DNA of 64,000 nt from Symmetrospora coprosmae (Eukaryota > Basidiomycota > Cystobasidiomycetes > Symmetrosporaceae): positions 744,001 through 808,000 of the forward strand of contig VUYT01000001.1 of the NCBI GenBank assembly GCA_008802785.1, given 5' to 3'. Each line of letters starts with the position of its first letter. Position 1 is the first letter of the stretch. A program made the position numbers and the translations under genes. The notes beneath the pieces were generated by a model that worked only from the letters and a program-made list of their open reading frames with translations, ran no database searches and was not told where the DNA came from. Positions 21,159 to 34,604 of the stretch are shown here, in pieces.

Positions 21159-24100
21159 ATGGCGGCCTCCAAGGTGGAGGAGGTTGAAGGGCAGGGCCCG
21201 GATGGCCAGGCGAGTGCATCATCATCAGCAGCTGCTGCATCTGCGCTCGCCCTCGGCGCAGGCGCAGGCATCGGGTGAGTCCTGACCGCTCTACAAGCCC
21301 CTTGTCGCCTGTCGCGCTGACAATCTTTGCCTCTGAAACCCGCCGACGCCGCCTGTCTCTCCCGATAAGATCCGCTGGAGGAGCAACGCCCAAGAAGGCC
21401 GGCACCTCAACGGAAGATGCGGCTTCTGACATGAGCACTGCGTCGGAAGGACCTAGTTGTGCAAACTGCAACACGCGCGTAAGACAGATCCTGCTCGAAT
21501 CAATTATCGCCACGCGCGAGGCTCTCGGGGAGTGACTGATCTCCTTGCCTCGGACAGACCACATCGCTTTGGCGTCGCTCTACCGAAGGTCAGACCCTCT
21601 GCAATGCGTGCTCGCTCTACCAAAAGATGAAAGGCACCCCTCGTCCAGTCTCGCTCAAGACCGACACGATAAAGCACAGGAATCGCTCCAAAGGCGACAA
21701 GAAGCTGAAGGAGGGGCAACCGCCAAAGGGAAAAGCGAAAAAGGCTGCAGGATCGAGAGGAAGCAGTGTTGGACCGCCGAGCGTCAGAGGCAATCCTTCA
21801 GGAAGCACGGCGACAAGCTTGAGTCGCGGCGATGTGCACATGAGTGCGACGGGCATGATTGAAGAGGAGGATCGCGAATCCCTCATGTCATATGACGCAG
21901 ATGAGAAGCTCACTTCGACAACAAAGGACGACGCGAGTGCGCGGACGGCGTCTACAAGCGCAACGGATCGCCGGCGCCGGCCGGACGGATCCACCGTCCA
22001 GCTGCAACAGCCGCCATCGCAAGCCACCGGCCCCGTCAACGAGGAATCCGCCCGCTCGCTGTCTAGATCACGAGAGATGGCAGCCGCCATGGCACTTGCG
22101 ACGGCCGGATATCCTTACGGGATGGTCATGCCGCAGCCGCCGTATGCTTTTCAGCTGGGCCACCCCGAGCAGCAACACGCGAGTGCCAGGCGGTCTGCGT
22201 CAGTCGACAGCCGTGGCACGTTCAGCGTGCCGGCATCGCCCATAGCGGAGGAGCCCCGCTTCCCGTATGCCCCGTACGGCTACCCGCAGGCTTTCGCGCA
22301 CCATCTGGCTTTTGCCGAGAGAGGCGCAACATCATCAGACGCTGCACAGATGGCAGCCAGCTCGTTTGTGCACACGTCGAACGGACTTGGAGAGCGGCAG
22401 TCTGGCGTACAGGCATTTCTGCCAGGCATGCTGCCAGCAGTGCACGGCACTGGCGCACCAGCCCAGCGGAACCAGGTACACCATGGCGCAGCCATGCAGG
22501 CGCATACTGGAAAGTCAGATGCGGACCTCGTCACTATGAGTCAGGGCCCTAGCGCAGGGACAGCGCAGGCATCGTCGGCAGGACCTGCATCGACCATGAC
22601 GAGCGGCTCGTCCCAGTCGCAGATGCAGCACGCTCTCCTGAATGCAGGCTCTCTGGCTTCGCCGGGTTCGACTGGCCAGGGAAATCTGGCAACTCCTGCA
22701 GACACTCCTCAGCGGTCCCCTCTGTTCGCACAGCGTTTGCAGAGTACGACGACAAGCGGGAGGAATAGCCCCATTGGCAGTACCGACGAGCGGCAGACGC
22801 CGTCGTCCGCAGCCACGTCAATCGCTTCGGCCACACTGTCGCATCACCAAATGACGGAACAATCGACAGACTCAAGCAGCAATATGACATACATTGCTTC
22901 CCGCCCTTCCAAGGGTTCCGCGTTTGCACGTTCTGCATCTTCCGACCCACATCGATATCGCCATGCCTCCACCTCTACGACCCGTGTCGCGCAACCTGCC
23001 GGCTCTCCTGCTTCGCCTCGTCTAGCACCTCTTGGTACAACAGTCGTGGATCGCGGCCTGGAAACTGAGCGCGAGCGTCAGAAATCGCGCCTTGACCAGC
23101 TCTTTGCTGCTGCTGGCCAGAGGTTGTCGGAGAATGCCGCCACCCCATCATCGGGCCCTGCGGCCTCGGGCAGGCAGTCAGCGCCCTCGTACCAACAGAG
23201 CGCAAACTCATACAAACCGTATGACATGTCTAGTCATCCGCGGTCCTCTTCTCGTATAGGGCGGCATGCATCCGATAGCCGCTTCCCTTCGGCGCTGGCG
23301 AGTTCGTCCAGCGCTGCGGCCGGCGCTAACTCCTCTATCGGGAGAAGCTCGCCTCAGCAGGGTCTCCGGTCGATCGGAAGACCGGGTAGCTCGGCTTCGT
23401 CCTCCGGTGACTCCGTCTACGATGCCAAGAAGGGCATGTCCAGCATTGCCTCGCCACAGATGCAGGGTTACGCTTCGCCCCCTCTGCCAGTGCTACAGGA
23501 CCTGGCAATGGCCGTGGACAATGAACCGCGAAGCGATCGCCACCAGCAAAGCCTGTCCCCGCCCTTTGGCCTGCACACCTTGGCGGAGCAGCCGTCGCTT
23601 ATGGCATCGACCACGGCGTCTGCGTCTGCGAGTGAGCGACGTGGAAGATCAACCACGCGTAGAGGAGGTGGAGGACGAGGTACCACACCGCCCGACATGG
23701 TGACGCATGAGCTGGGCGCTCTTCGCATGCGAGACTCCTCCCGATCATCGTCGCATGCTCGGTCTCGCTCTCCAGCATTTCTACCCCACCTATCGGACAT
23801 GTGCCCTCCTGCGGGGTATGGTGGCGCGACCATCGACACGGCTGAATTGGACGACGGTATAGTGCGTAATGCGCTGACGCACCGGCCGATATCAGACCTC
23901 CGAGCTAGTGACTCTCCCTCGAATCACACGCTTCCTTCGCTCACGGAGGCCCTATCGTCATCCGGCTCGTCTCGCTCGCTGAGCGGCAGCAATCCGCGGT
24001 CTGGTAGCCGGCATTCCGGCCGCACAGCTATGCGGCCTGCGAGTATCGGCGAGGAGTGCGTCATGCTCCCTCCGCCTAATGGTGGCTTCGACGAGGTCGC

Positions 24101-24527
24101 CCGGCTTCAGACACGGATTCAGGAGCTCGAGTTCATCAACGGACTTCTCGAGAGCCGGGTCAGCGATCTAGAGGGCGGTGGCCGCGCGAAAGGTCACTCT
24201 CGATCTCCTGGGCGTCCGGCTCAGCACGCCTACACCCATGTATCGCATGCCACGCGGTCTAGCGCCAGCTCTGCGCCGCACAGCCGGCAACCGTCACCTC
24301 TGGGGCGTCGTGATTCGGTAGGGGCACCAGCTGCTCCGCCGCATGGTGTGAGTTGTGGCTGTCGCTGCACAGATGACGCCAGCGACACCGAGCGGGACCG
24401 TGCTGCGGACCGGCTGAAGAGCGAACTCGCAGCACACGGCATACAGGGTCTAGGCGCAGACGAGAGTAAGGAGCTGCTGGCACTTCTTGTCAATAAACTC
24501 GGATACAGGGCTGGCGACTTGACGTAA
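21159..24527 (+). CDS. GATA-type zinc-finger transcription factor
   Basis: Three exons (21159-21274, 21370-21478, 21558-24527) give 1064 residues, all junctions in phase. The finger is assembled across intron 2: CANCNTR joins [18 protein letters not shown], a C-x2-C-x17-C-x2-C GATA finger, with the basic tail [19 protein letters not shown]. The finger sits near residue 70. The rest is a ~900-residue Ser/Pro/Gln/Ala-rich region, probably disordered and regulatory, ending in a predicted coiled coil ([20 protein letters not shown], about 24088-24150). This layout (one N-terminal finger, long tail, C-terminal coil) recalls fungal nitrogen-type GATA regulators such as Gzf3/Dal80, but the length is greater and the target genes are unknown. 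Confidence 0.88.
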
Positions 24528-24717
24528 CGTAATTAGATAGATAGAAGGCCGCGCAGAGCAGTCAATGTAGAAAATAGATTACAACGGCTAGAGAGAGGGG
24601 GGGGCAATGGAATGATAGGGTACTATGCGAGGCCGAGCGACATTGCGAGTCCAGGAGCGAGCATGAGCATGCGAAGAGAAGCGAGTGTGGGACTTTCTAT
24701 CACTCTGTAAATTTCGG

Positions 24718-26649
24718 TCAAAAGAGCAGCCAAATGGCTGGGCCTGCTGCAATAAGGGCGGCAAGGCCCACTCGAATAGGGGAAGTGAGCTGGGCACTCG
24801 AGTGATAGGTCGAGGGAGAAACGCCTGCTCCAGCTGCAGGTATGCCCGATATTGAGCCCGATGTTGACTTGCCCGAAGATTTCGATGAAGCGGAAGTGGT
24901 GCCCGACGTCGAGCCTGATCCTGTGACCGCCGACGTAATGGTCGATACCGCGGTCGTCGTGGCAGCGGTGATCGAGCCGTTGACCATCTTCGAGGAGTTT
25001 GTAGCGAGATACTCCTGGAAGGTCGGGAACCGGTACATAGTCTCGTTGTAGGGGTGAGAATTGTTCTGGCATGTCGCGACAGGGACAACGTGCTTGAAAT
25101 TACCGGCAATGGCGGGCAGCTCTTGCATTGCAATGTCCCTGCGAAGCGTGGACGTCAGCTGCAGCATCGAGGATACGCTTTAAGGCACGACACCCTTACA
25201 TGGTGCCTTGGTTGATCTCATGGGACAGCACGATAGCTCCGTGTCCACTGAACGCTCCTTGCGCCTGCAAGCCATACATAGAATTGTAATTCTGCTCTAC
25301 AGTGGCAGTTGCCAGGCCGTTCGGGTTGCCCGGCCCTTGGACCTGCCAATCAAAGGTGTCCTGCGTTGCATACGAGCGATACGTGTCAGAGTACTGACGT
25401 CATCTTGACATTGAGAGAGCAGGAAATCGCCAGGAGCAGGTGCCCTGCAGACGTACGTGATCCCAGAGAACCGTTGTCAGGCCTAGACCATGGGCTATGG
25501 CTCGTACGCGATCGTCCACGTCTCCGTAAGGTGCACGCCTTGAGTGATGCACAGCTTCCGATGTCAGAGACTTCCAGCGCGGCTGAATCTACCTGAGGTA
25601 CCCACCATGTCGTCGGTGTGATGCCGATAACGGCCTTGATGGCTTTGCGGGTGTACCACAGCTCCGCAAACATCTGCTCATTCGTCAAGGCCGTGGAGTA
25701 TCTGTGACTCCACCTGCGAGTTGGCAGAAAACCTGTCAGCATGCCTGTAGCTTCGTCGATGGACGACGTGCGGGAAGTCACGCACGTGTGAATTCCTATC
25801 TCGTGGAGATCTGCTAGACCACGCTGAGCCTGTAGCGGCCAGTTGAGGACATTGCTGCCGATGTAGAACATGGTCGCGGTGAATTCCTTCTCCTTCAGAT
25901 AGTCGTAGAAGGCATTGTGCGTGCACTGTCGGTCCGAATCCGCAAAGAGCAAGAATGGTCAGACAAGAAGGGCAGAGAAGGCCTCCACGGTAGAAAGCAG
26001 GCTCACATTCGGCCCGTCGTCATACGATAGCCCCCAGGTCTCTGGTTCTGGACACGTACTGACGTCCGCTGGAAGACCTTGGGCTTTCGGCTTTACGCAC
26101 TTTGACCAGGTCCACCAGCAATCAGGGTCCGAGTTGTCGTACTGGACGCCGGTGAAATCGCCCTGAGGGGTGCCTTTAGGGGCAAGGTTGGGGAAGCCGG
26201 GGGCGTTGACGATGGCGTTGTAGGCATTCATAGCCTCGGTGTCGCCAGCGACTATCGTGGCAATCTGCCAGATGGGCGGGAACTGTCCCTGATACGCTTC
26301 CGACCCACTCCAGTAGTACGGGGTGCACTCCGCGACCGGGTCTGAGAATGGAGGAGCTGCTCAGATGCATGCGCTGCCTCATGGCAAGCGATGTGAAGTC
26401 GCTGTAGCCAGGTATGCGCCCACCTGTGAGACCCTCTTGCTGGGCCAAATTCGTCGGTGCGGACTGCTGCCTTTTCGCGAGCATCCGAGCAGCTTCGCGT
26501 TGTGGCTGCTGTGCCTCATACTCTGCCAGAGCGCGCTCGGCGAGACCATGGCTGCAAGCTGCCGACGCGGTTGGCGTAAAGAGCAGCAGGCACGCTGCGG
26601 CTGCGATGCGTGCTTTTGGCATGGGTGTCTGGAGGTGGAACCGGGTCAT
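24718..26649 (-). CDS. Chitin deacetylase, secreted and probably GPI-anchored
   Basis: Converts cell-wall chitin to chitosan. A signal peptide follows the start (PKARIAAAACLLLFTPTASA). The polysaccharide deacetylase (NodB) motifs appear after splicing: WGLSYDDGPN, HTWSH (split by an intron between HT and WSH), TWRAPYGDVDDR, and a final LSHE. The TWRAPYGD junction depends on donor GTGGGT and an acceptor at about 25535; homologues usually have RPPYGD, so Ala for Pro is slightly unusual. The last intron (60 nt, near 25163-25104) joins INQGTM to DIAMQELPAI. A Ser/Thr-rich stalk and hydrophobic end (VGLAALIAAGPAIWLLF) indicate a GPI signal. Another start is the Met at 26622. Confidence 0.9.
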
Positions 26650-27612
26650 CTTGCTCGCGCTGGAGATTGCCCAAGTATGTGAGAATGGGATTCGTTACGA
26701 GCAGCAAGACCGATGAGAGAGCGAAGGCGGCTCCTCGAGAAGCATTCACTGCTGCACGTTTGTTTTGGGCTGCTCGGGCAAAAATAGACACCGAGCTTGC
26801 AGAGCGAGGCGGTGAGGCGTGACGGGTCTGGGGAGAGCGCGCACCTTTGCCCTCGGTGTCTGTGGCGCATGAAGGTGATGTGGATGTGCGCAGAGCCCAT
26901 CTTAGATACCGCCGGTGCTATTCGCGTCCGCATACGTATGACGATGTGCAAGGCAGTGATGCGGCCGCTATACCGCACTGCCGTGCAGCCGAAGCGGTGG
27001 AGCATCTGGGTAACCGCCTGCCGGGACGAATGTGAAGAGGAAGGACATCGTGCAGCGATAGAGAGAGGCGGTGCACGGGAAGGTGGTCAAGAAGGTGGTA
27101 GAATGAACCCCGGGGGAGCGTAGGGATACCTAACGCGGCAAGACTGCTGTGCCTTCGCAGGGACGCGGTGCCTGCTGAGCCGAGCGGGAGAACCGCATCG
27201 TAACGGGCGCTTGGAGCACGGCTTCGATGCGACAGTCAGAGAGCGACTGCGTCCGTGCTCTTGCTCATGCGTGCATGTCCGTGGATGACATATTGCGAAC
27301 GTGGTCCATGGCCAGTTGGACCTGCGCCGAGGCAGGCCGCTTGCAGGCGCAGTGGACGTCAGCAGTCAGTGGGTCCAGTGGCAGCTGACACGTTAACGTT
27401 TACACTTGTAACTCCCGTATGCGTATGCGAGTCTAGATGTCCCAGTACTGACTTGTTGCAGCACTTTGTCGTGCGTGTGGGTTGTTGCACGCCCAAGAGG
27501 CCATCTCGTGACTCTTCAAAGAAGCAGCAAAAAGCTCTCTTCTCCTTTCGAGGGCAGGACACAACGCTCACGCTCACGCTCACGCTCACACACCCGCAAC
27601 CCGTACTGCATC
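26650..27612. promoter_or_regulatory. Divergent promoter region, chitin deacetylase / IMP4
   Basis: 963 bp with no supported gene. A hexamer repeat (CGCTCA)4 lies at about 27565-27588, just upstream of the IMP4 start. Confidence 0.45.
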
Positions 27613-28938
27613 ATGGTCAGTCGATTGCGCACGGATAGAGCTTGCTTGCGCGCCTAGCGCCTGCTGATGTGCATCTGCCCCACCCCAGCTCGGTCGTCGT
27701 CAGAACCGTCTCCGACGAGAGTTCCTGTACAAGAAGGAGCAGGCTGCCAGAGATGTAGCCACAAAGGACAGGAAGGACGCGGCGAGGGATGCCAAGGAGG
27801 ACGCTGCCAGAGCCGCAAAGGGCAAAGGGAAGGCGGTTGTCCAGGGTGAGCTGCTGCTGCTTCTGTAGAGTCCTCGAAATTTCCGGGCGCGGTGTTGTGC
27901 GACAGCAGCCCAGCTGTGAAAGCTATACTGAGCACGCTCATCCTTTGCAGACACAGAGGTCGACATGGACGACGAGTATGCCCTGGCTGGAGTTCAGGAT
28001 CCAAAGATCCTCGTCACCACTGCTCGCGACCCGTCTTCAAGGCTTGCGCAATTCGCCACCGTGAGCAAGACTAACTCGCAGCGGCATCTGCGCCATTGAG
28101 TTTGTATGGCTGATGATCCTCACTCTCTGTGTCATGTCGTCTGCAGGAGATGAGGCTCTGCTTCCCCAATGCGACCCGGATCAATCGTGGTAGCACCGTC
28201 ATGAAGGAGCTTGGCGAGGCGTGCAGGACCAACGAATACACGGACCTCATTGTGCTGCACGAGCATCGCGGCCAGCCGGGTGAGACTCTCTGCACAGCAC
28301 ATGAGCGGCAATCTTCTGCGTTGCCTGCTCGAGGCTAATCGTTCCAATCGCAATCGCAAACAGACGCCATGGTCGTCTCGCACTTTCCGCACGGACCAAC
28401 AACCATGTTCACGCTTCACAATGTCGTCCTGCGTCACGACATTGCGTCATACTCGACGTCGACCGTGTCTGAACAGTACCCACACCTCATTTTTGACGGC
28501 TTCAGCAGCAAGCTCGGCTCGCGCATCCAAAATATCCTCAAATACCTCTTCCCCGTCCCGAAGGAGGAGAGCAAGCGAGTCTTGACATTCTCGAACGACA
28601 ACGACTTTATCTCCTTCCGGTGCGCTCTGACTTCAGGAGGGTCCGGCGAGCGACCAAGTCACTGACATCTTCGCGAATCCGCGTCTCCAGGCACCACGTC
28701 TTTGTCCGGAACTCGCACAGGGACGTTCAGCTCGCTGAAGTCGGCCCCAGATTCCAGCTTCGGCGTGAGTCTGCCGTCACTCTTGGAATAGCTCTGTGCT
28801 CTTGGCCATGCGTTGACCCCACTCCTGCAACCTGCAGCATACGAGATTCGGCAGGGCACGATTGAGCAGACCGAAGCGGATGTTGAATGGGTTCTGCGGC
28901 CGTACCAGCGGACGGCGAAGAAGCGCAGCCAGCTCTAG
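27613..28938 (+). CDS. IMP4: U3 snoRNP protein IMP4 (Brix domain)
   Basis: A nucleolar component of the small-subunit processome that helps pair U3 snoRNA with pre-18S rRNA. Exon 1 is only the ATG (27613-27615). The intron (GTCAGT...CACCCCAG) ends at 27688 and exon 2 begins [18 protein letters not shown], which fits the family opening MLRRQxRxRREYLYRK. The Brix domain follows: [76 protein letters not shown]. It ends [11 protein letters not shown], typical of IMP4. Six or so introns are visible. Its stop is only 63 bp from the convergent TRM44 stop. Confidence 0.93.
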
Positions 28939-29001
28939 GTGTATCTTGTCGTTTCCGCAGCTTACTGTATCCGGATACAGTCCTACGGCACCGCTCTAGC
29001 T

Positions 29002-30664
29002 CTAGTGATCTTTACCTTCCGGCTTGCGCGGTCGCCATCTCGGCGCATGCTCCTTGGCAATGGCACGGATCCCTTCCCTGACTTGCCGCTCCTCTTCAGA
29101 ATCGCTGCTGTGTATCCGTCCGCGACCCACGAAGGCCCAGCACTTTGTGCTGGGTATCCGGAGGGCTTCCCGTTCCAGCCTCCATCCGCTGATGACAGTC
29201 TGCTCGGCAATGTAGGTGAGATAGGCGTTGTAGCGTCCGCCCTTTTCGCTTGCTAGGCTCTCGTAGCGCTTCCAGTCGTCCCTGATCCCCGGCAGACCGA
29301 GCAGCTCTGGAGGAAACGTGTGTGCAGCCGCTGTGAACCGGTCGGAGAAGCGATGACAGCAACAGGGAATATTGATAAAACCGGCTCCAGGCGTGAGGCC
29401 GGCGACCAGGGGTAGCCAGGGTGTGAGCTCATCCGCGTGGTTGCCGATCAGGAAGGTTGCCGGAGGGAACGGCGTCGAAGAGGGTGAACTTGGAGAGGGC
29501 GCCAGGCACAGCTCGGGCGGAGAAAGAGCAGTGACCCGTAAATCCGCGCCTTCCCAGAGCGCCCATGACTTCCGAGCGCGCAGATCCAGGCCGTAACCTT
29601 GGAAGCCTTCTTTCATTAGCAAAAAGACCCTGCCCATGTATGCGAGCACGCCATCAACCTATGCGGAAGGGGCTAGAAGGCCAGAGATCCGACTCACAGC
29701 AAGCCGTTCCCGCAGCCAACGTCGACAAAGCCGCCTGGTGGCTTTCCACCTGTCGAACTGTACATATCCCTCCACAGACAGACGAGGAATGTCAGGATGG
29801 CGACATCTTCAAAGACGTGTTTCATCGGATCCGTACTCTCCATCCACGCGTCGACAACCCAAGTGTACTTCTCCTTCAGCTGAAGGTACAGATCCTGATA
29901 GTCTTCGCGCTTGACGATCGTGTCGTGGACGACTCGTTTCTTGTAGACCGTCTCGGGCTGCATGCCCTTCCCGTGCTTGTACAGGGTTGTCAGCAGTGCC
30001 AACGCCGTTCGATAGATGCGGTGCTCCGGTGAATAGTACGGCTCGCCATCGCTTAGTGACCGTAGACGAGGTGCCTCAAGCGGGAGTATGTCCAACTGCA
30101 GCGTGCTATTGCTGCCCAGGTAGCGAAAGGCAATGCCGGCGACCTTCGGGTGGTAGTAAGGGATGGCTGCTTCGGTTCGCTCCGCCAACAGCGGCATCAG
30201 GACGACCAGCCCCTCTTCACTTTCCCCTCTCGCAGCCTCCGCCTCCGATTGCGACTGGAAGAAATAGCAATCCTGCTCCATGGCCCCGTCGAACGGCCGC
30301 CGCGGCAAGATCTTCCGCCGAATGCGCTTCTTGAGCTCGAAGCCGCGGAAGGAGAGTGGTTCATGAGCATCGTCTTCTGGAATATCGACGATATCGCAAC
30401 GCAGAATGGACGAGCTGGGAAACAGGGGGAAAGCGGCAGCTATGAGCAGGGAGTACGGTTCAGAATGTGCGATGCAGACTGGAAAAATCACCTGTTTCGC
30501 TCCGGATGCATGACCATGCCTTCGCAGACGTTCTGGAAGATGTCGCAGGGAAACGGAGCGCTTGTGCTCGCAACTGCTACCCAGTCGTTGTACGCTGCGG
30601 ACGAGCATGTCAAACGGCGCGCAGCGGCATGGTCCGCAGGTAGGGCGATGATGTCGACGGGCAT
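29002..30664 (-). CDS. TRM44: tRNA (uracil-2'-O-)-methyltransferase TRM44
   Basis: SAM-dependent enzyme that 2'-O-methylates U44 of tRNA-Ser. The start is ATG at 30664 (MPVDIIALPADHAA). Exon 1 ends VMHPERNS and joins SSILRCDIVDIPEDD across an intron (about 30491-30405), giving the family's HPExNSSxILRxDI block. Next come KILPRRPFDGAMEQDCYF, HVFEDVAILTFLVCLW, and the SAM motif FVDVGCGNGLL. A second intron near 29695-29650 leads to MKEGFQGYGLDLRARKSW, LIGNHADELTPWLPL and INIPCC. The unspliced frame extending above 30664 begins with TTG and is not used. Confidence 0.88.
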
Positions 30665-30855
30665 AAGACTTGAGGAAGGATGAGGAAGGCAGAACGGTAG
30701 CGGGAAAGGACGGAGAGTGGACGTGGTATATCAAGGGGTGTTACAATGTGATGAATGTTGCGAGGCGGCGGCTTCCTTCGATTTTGGCGGTGGCGCACGC
30801 TTCGGCAGTCTGGCAGACGCTCTGCTCTCGCCCAAGTCGATGCCTATCCGCTACA
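30665..30855. promoter_or_regulatory. Short bidirectional promoter, TRM44 / FAM192A
   Basis: 191 bp between two start codons of RNA-metabolism genes. It must serve both genes. Confidence 0.5.
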
Positions 30856-32038
30856 ATGGACACTGGTGGGATCAGCAGCAGGTTCGCGTCCGAGAAGTCG
30901 ATCCAAGAGGCGCAGGAGCGTCGCAAAGAGGGTGAGTTTGGACAAGGTCGAGCGGATACAGAGGTCTTGTCGAGTGCTCTGGACTGACTGGCCGCAACCC
31001 GCCCACACCAGAATGGCAGAAGGCGTATGAGCGTATGGGCCAGGTCAGCCACTTCTTCGCTGTCTCATCGCATTGCATTGCATCGCATCGCATCGCTCCT
31101 GCTGTGCCGTTGCTGCCGCCTCGTTGCACTGGCTGACTGCTGCGACGCACGCGTTTGCCCCCCGTCCCCGCCGTCACACAGAAACCGCCTGAGCAAGAGC
31201 CAGAGGCGTACGACCCTCGAACACTGTACGAGAAGCTACAAGAGCAGAAGGCGACCAAGCAGTCTGCATTCGAAGAGAAGTACTCCATCCGTGAGCTGCG
31301 CTACGCTGCAAGACACCCGCACATAGCTGGGCCACGGCGCCTGCGTGTGCTGGGCTGCGGACATCAGGGACGAGCCCCAGGCCTGACTCTTGAAAGGCAA
31401 CCAATTCAGGGCACTGGATGACGACGAGACAACCTTCCTGAGCTCGGTCCTCGATGACAAGCGCGCGAGGGAGGCGGCGCGACAGGCAGAGATTGACGCA
31501 GAGCTGGCCGCATTTCGGCAGTGAGTTCCCGACAGAACAGACTGCAGCAGCGGGAAGGAGTCTGCGCGAATGCTGATGACCGGCGTTGGACGACAGGGCC
31601 GTCAATGAGAAACAAGCCGCGCCGGAGGGCTCGCCGCCAGTCGGTGCCGCCTCTCCCCTGGCATCTTCAGCTGCCACAGTCACGTCTGGCTCGCCTCCGA
31701 CCGCAGCACAAGCCACTACAAGCAGCAGTACCAGCAGCAAGCCTGCGCCGCCAAAGACCGGCAAGGTTGCTTCACAGCAGAAAGGCCTGCTTGCGGGAGC
31801 CATCAAGCGAAAGCCCTCAGCTGGCGACAAGGACAAGAAGCGACCAGCGCCAACGTCCCTCAAGGAAGAGTCGGCTTCAGCGGCACCACAGCCGACCGTC
31901 AGTGACAGAAAGCGCTCCGCTACCATTGACGAGTCACCGAGCGCAATTGGAACCTCCTCGACAGCGCTGGCGCCGTCCAAGCCAGACCAAACGGACAGCG
32001 ACAGTGGACCGGCAGCCAAGAAGATAAAGGCCGCATAG
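30856..32038 (+). CDS. FAM192A/FYV6 domain protein (late spliceosome factor)
   Basis: The N-terminal FAM192A (NIP30) domain is assembled from four small exons: SSRFASEKSIQEAQERRKE, EWQKAYERMGQ, EAYDPRTLYEKLQEQKATKQ, and NQFRALDDDETTFLSSVL. This matches the family pattern SRFVSExEIEEAxxxRQEEW...YDPRSLYERLQEQK...LDEDE. Yeast Fyv6 and human FAM192A act in the catalytic spliceosome and influence 3' splice-site choice. The C-terminal half, from about 31595, is a Ser/Ala/Pro/Lys-rich disordered tail ending AAKKIKAA, with basic nuclear-localisation-like patches. Intron 2 holds an imperfect pentamer repeat of CATCG/CATTG units (31066-31097). Confidence 0.85.
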
Positions 32039-32165
32039 CGGGTAGCCACGATGCCATGGATGACTGGTCTCTGTATGCTGTCTAGTACGAATGGACGAAA
32101 TGAGCGAGTAGTGACTAGTGCGGGTCGTGCGGAATCCGCGCTGTCTGACCCTCGTCCAGCGCAGC

Positions 32166-33749
<1,584 letters not shown>

Positions 33750-34604
33750 GTTGTGCTAGTATGGATGGCAGGAGTGTGTGTGTGAGTATGCTGCTGCGCT
33801 GTTGTGCTTGGATGATGCGCTGGGTGTTGGAGGAGAGCGGAGGTGGTGGACGGACGTGGATTGCCCTTGACCAAAATGTGCGACGGCCAGCGGATGGACG
33901 GGCGAGATGCCGGGCGGAGTCACCTGACTCGCACGCTCGTCACGAGGAGGGTGGAGCGTAGAGTGTGCTGTTTGGCCTTTAGAACAGCGGCGATGAGGAG
34001 TAGACTGCCCATTGTACGGTAATGCCATTCTGCAGCTGTCCGGCTCTCAGCCCCTCCTGCTGAGCTGAGTATGCATGCGCCTTCAGCGAGGCCCTCTGTG
34101 CCTGAGCCGCTCGACGCCGCATAGCGCTTGGTGACATCAAGCAGCAACAGCAGCAGCAGCGTGGGATACTCGGGACAACAGGAGCATGAGGGACACAGAT
34201 CACTGATTGTCGCGTCTCGGGTAGAGCCTGAGAGACGGCCTGCTGCGAGCCTGCAGAGCAACACATTGCCCTGAACCTCTTTGCCACCGCGAGAAGGAGA
34301 GCGAACGCGTATGTGACGCGTCTCACTGAAAGGCGTTCTAGCGATTGACTGAAGACGCAAACAACAGCAAGCGCCTAAGCTGTGGAGCAAAGGACACTGA
34401 ACATCACCCTCTGTGTCAGCACCTGCTGCGCATTGCGACAGCCAGTCGTCAGCCGGCCAAAGCGGGAAAGCTGCGCATGCAGTCGTCGGTTGCTCTCTCG
34501 CCGACTCCCGAGGACCGACAGATCCCCATCAACCACACCACAAGCCTGCTGCTCTTGAGGTACACATGCGCTGCAGCCCGTGACACGTCCACCCTGCATT
34601 CACC
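33750..34604. promoter_or_regulatory. Divergent promoter region, LYS1 / RecQ helicase
   Basis: 855 bp with no supported gene. The 100 bp next to LYS1 contain GTGT-rich sequence. Short open frames here show no family features. Confidence 0.45.

Noticed and set aside
30665-30734. TRM44 frame extended to 30734
   Set aside because: It begins with TTG and is the wrong frame for exon 1; the spliced frame with HPERNSSSILR starts at 30664.
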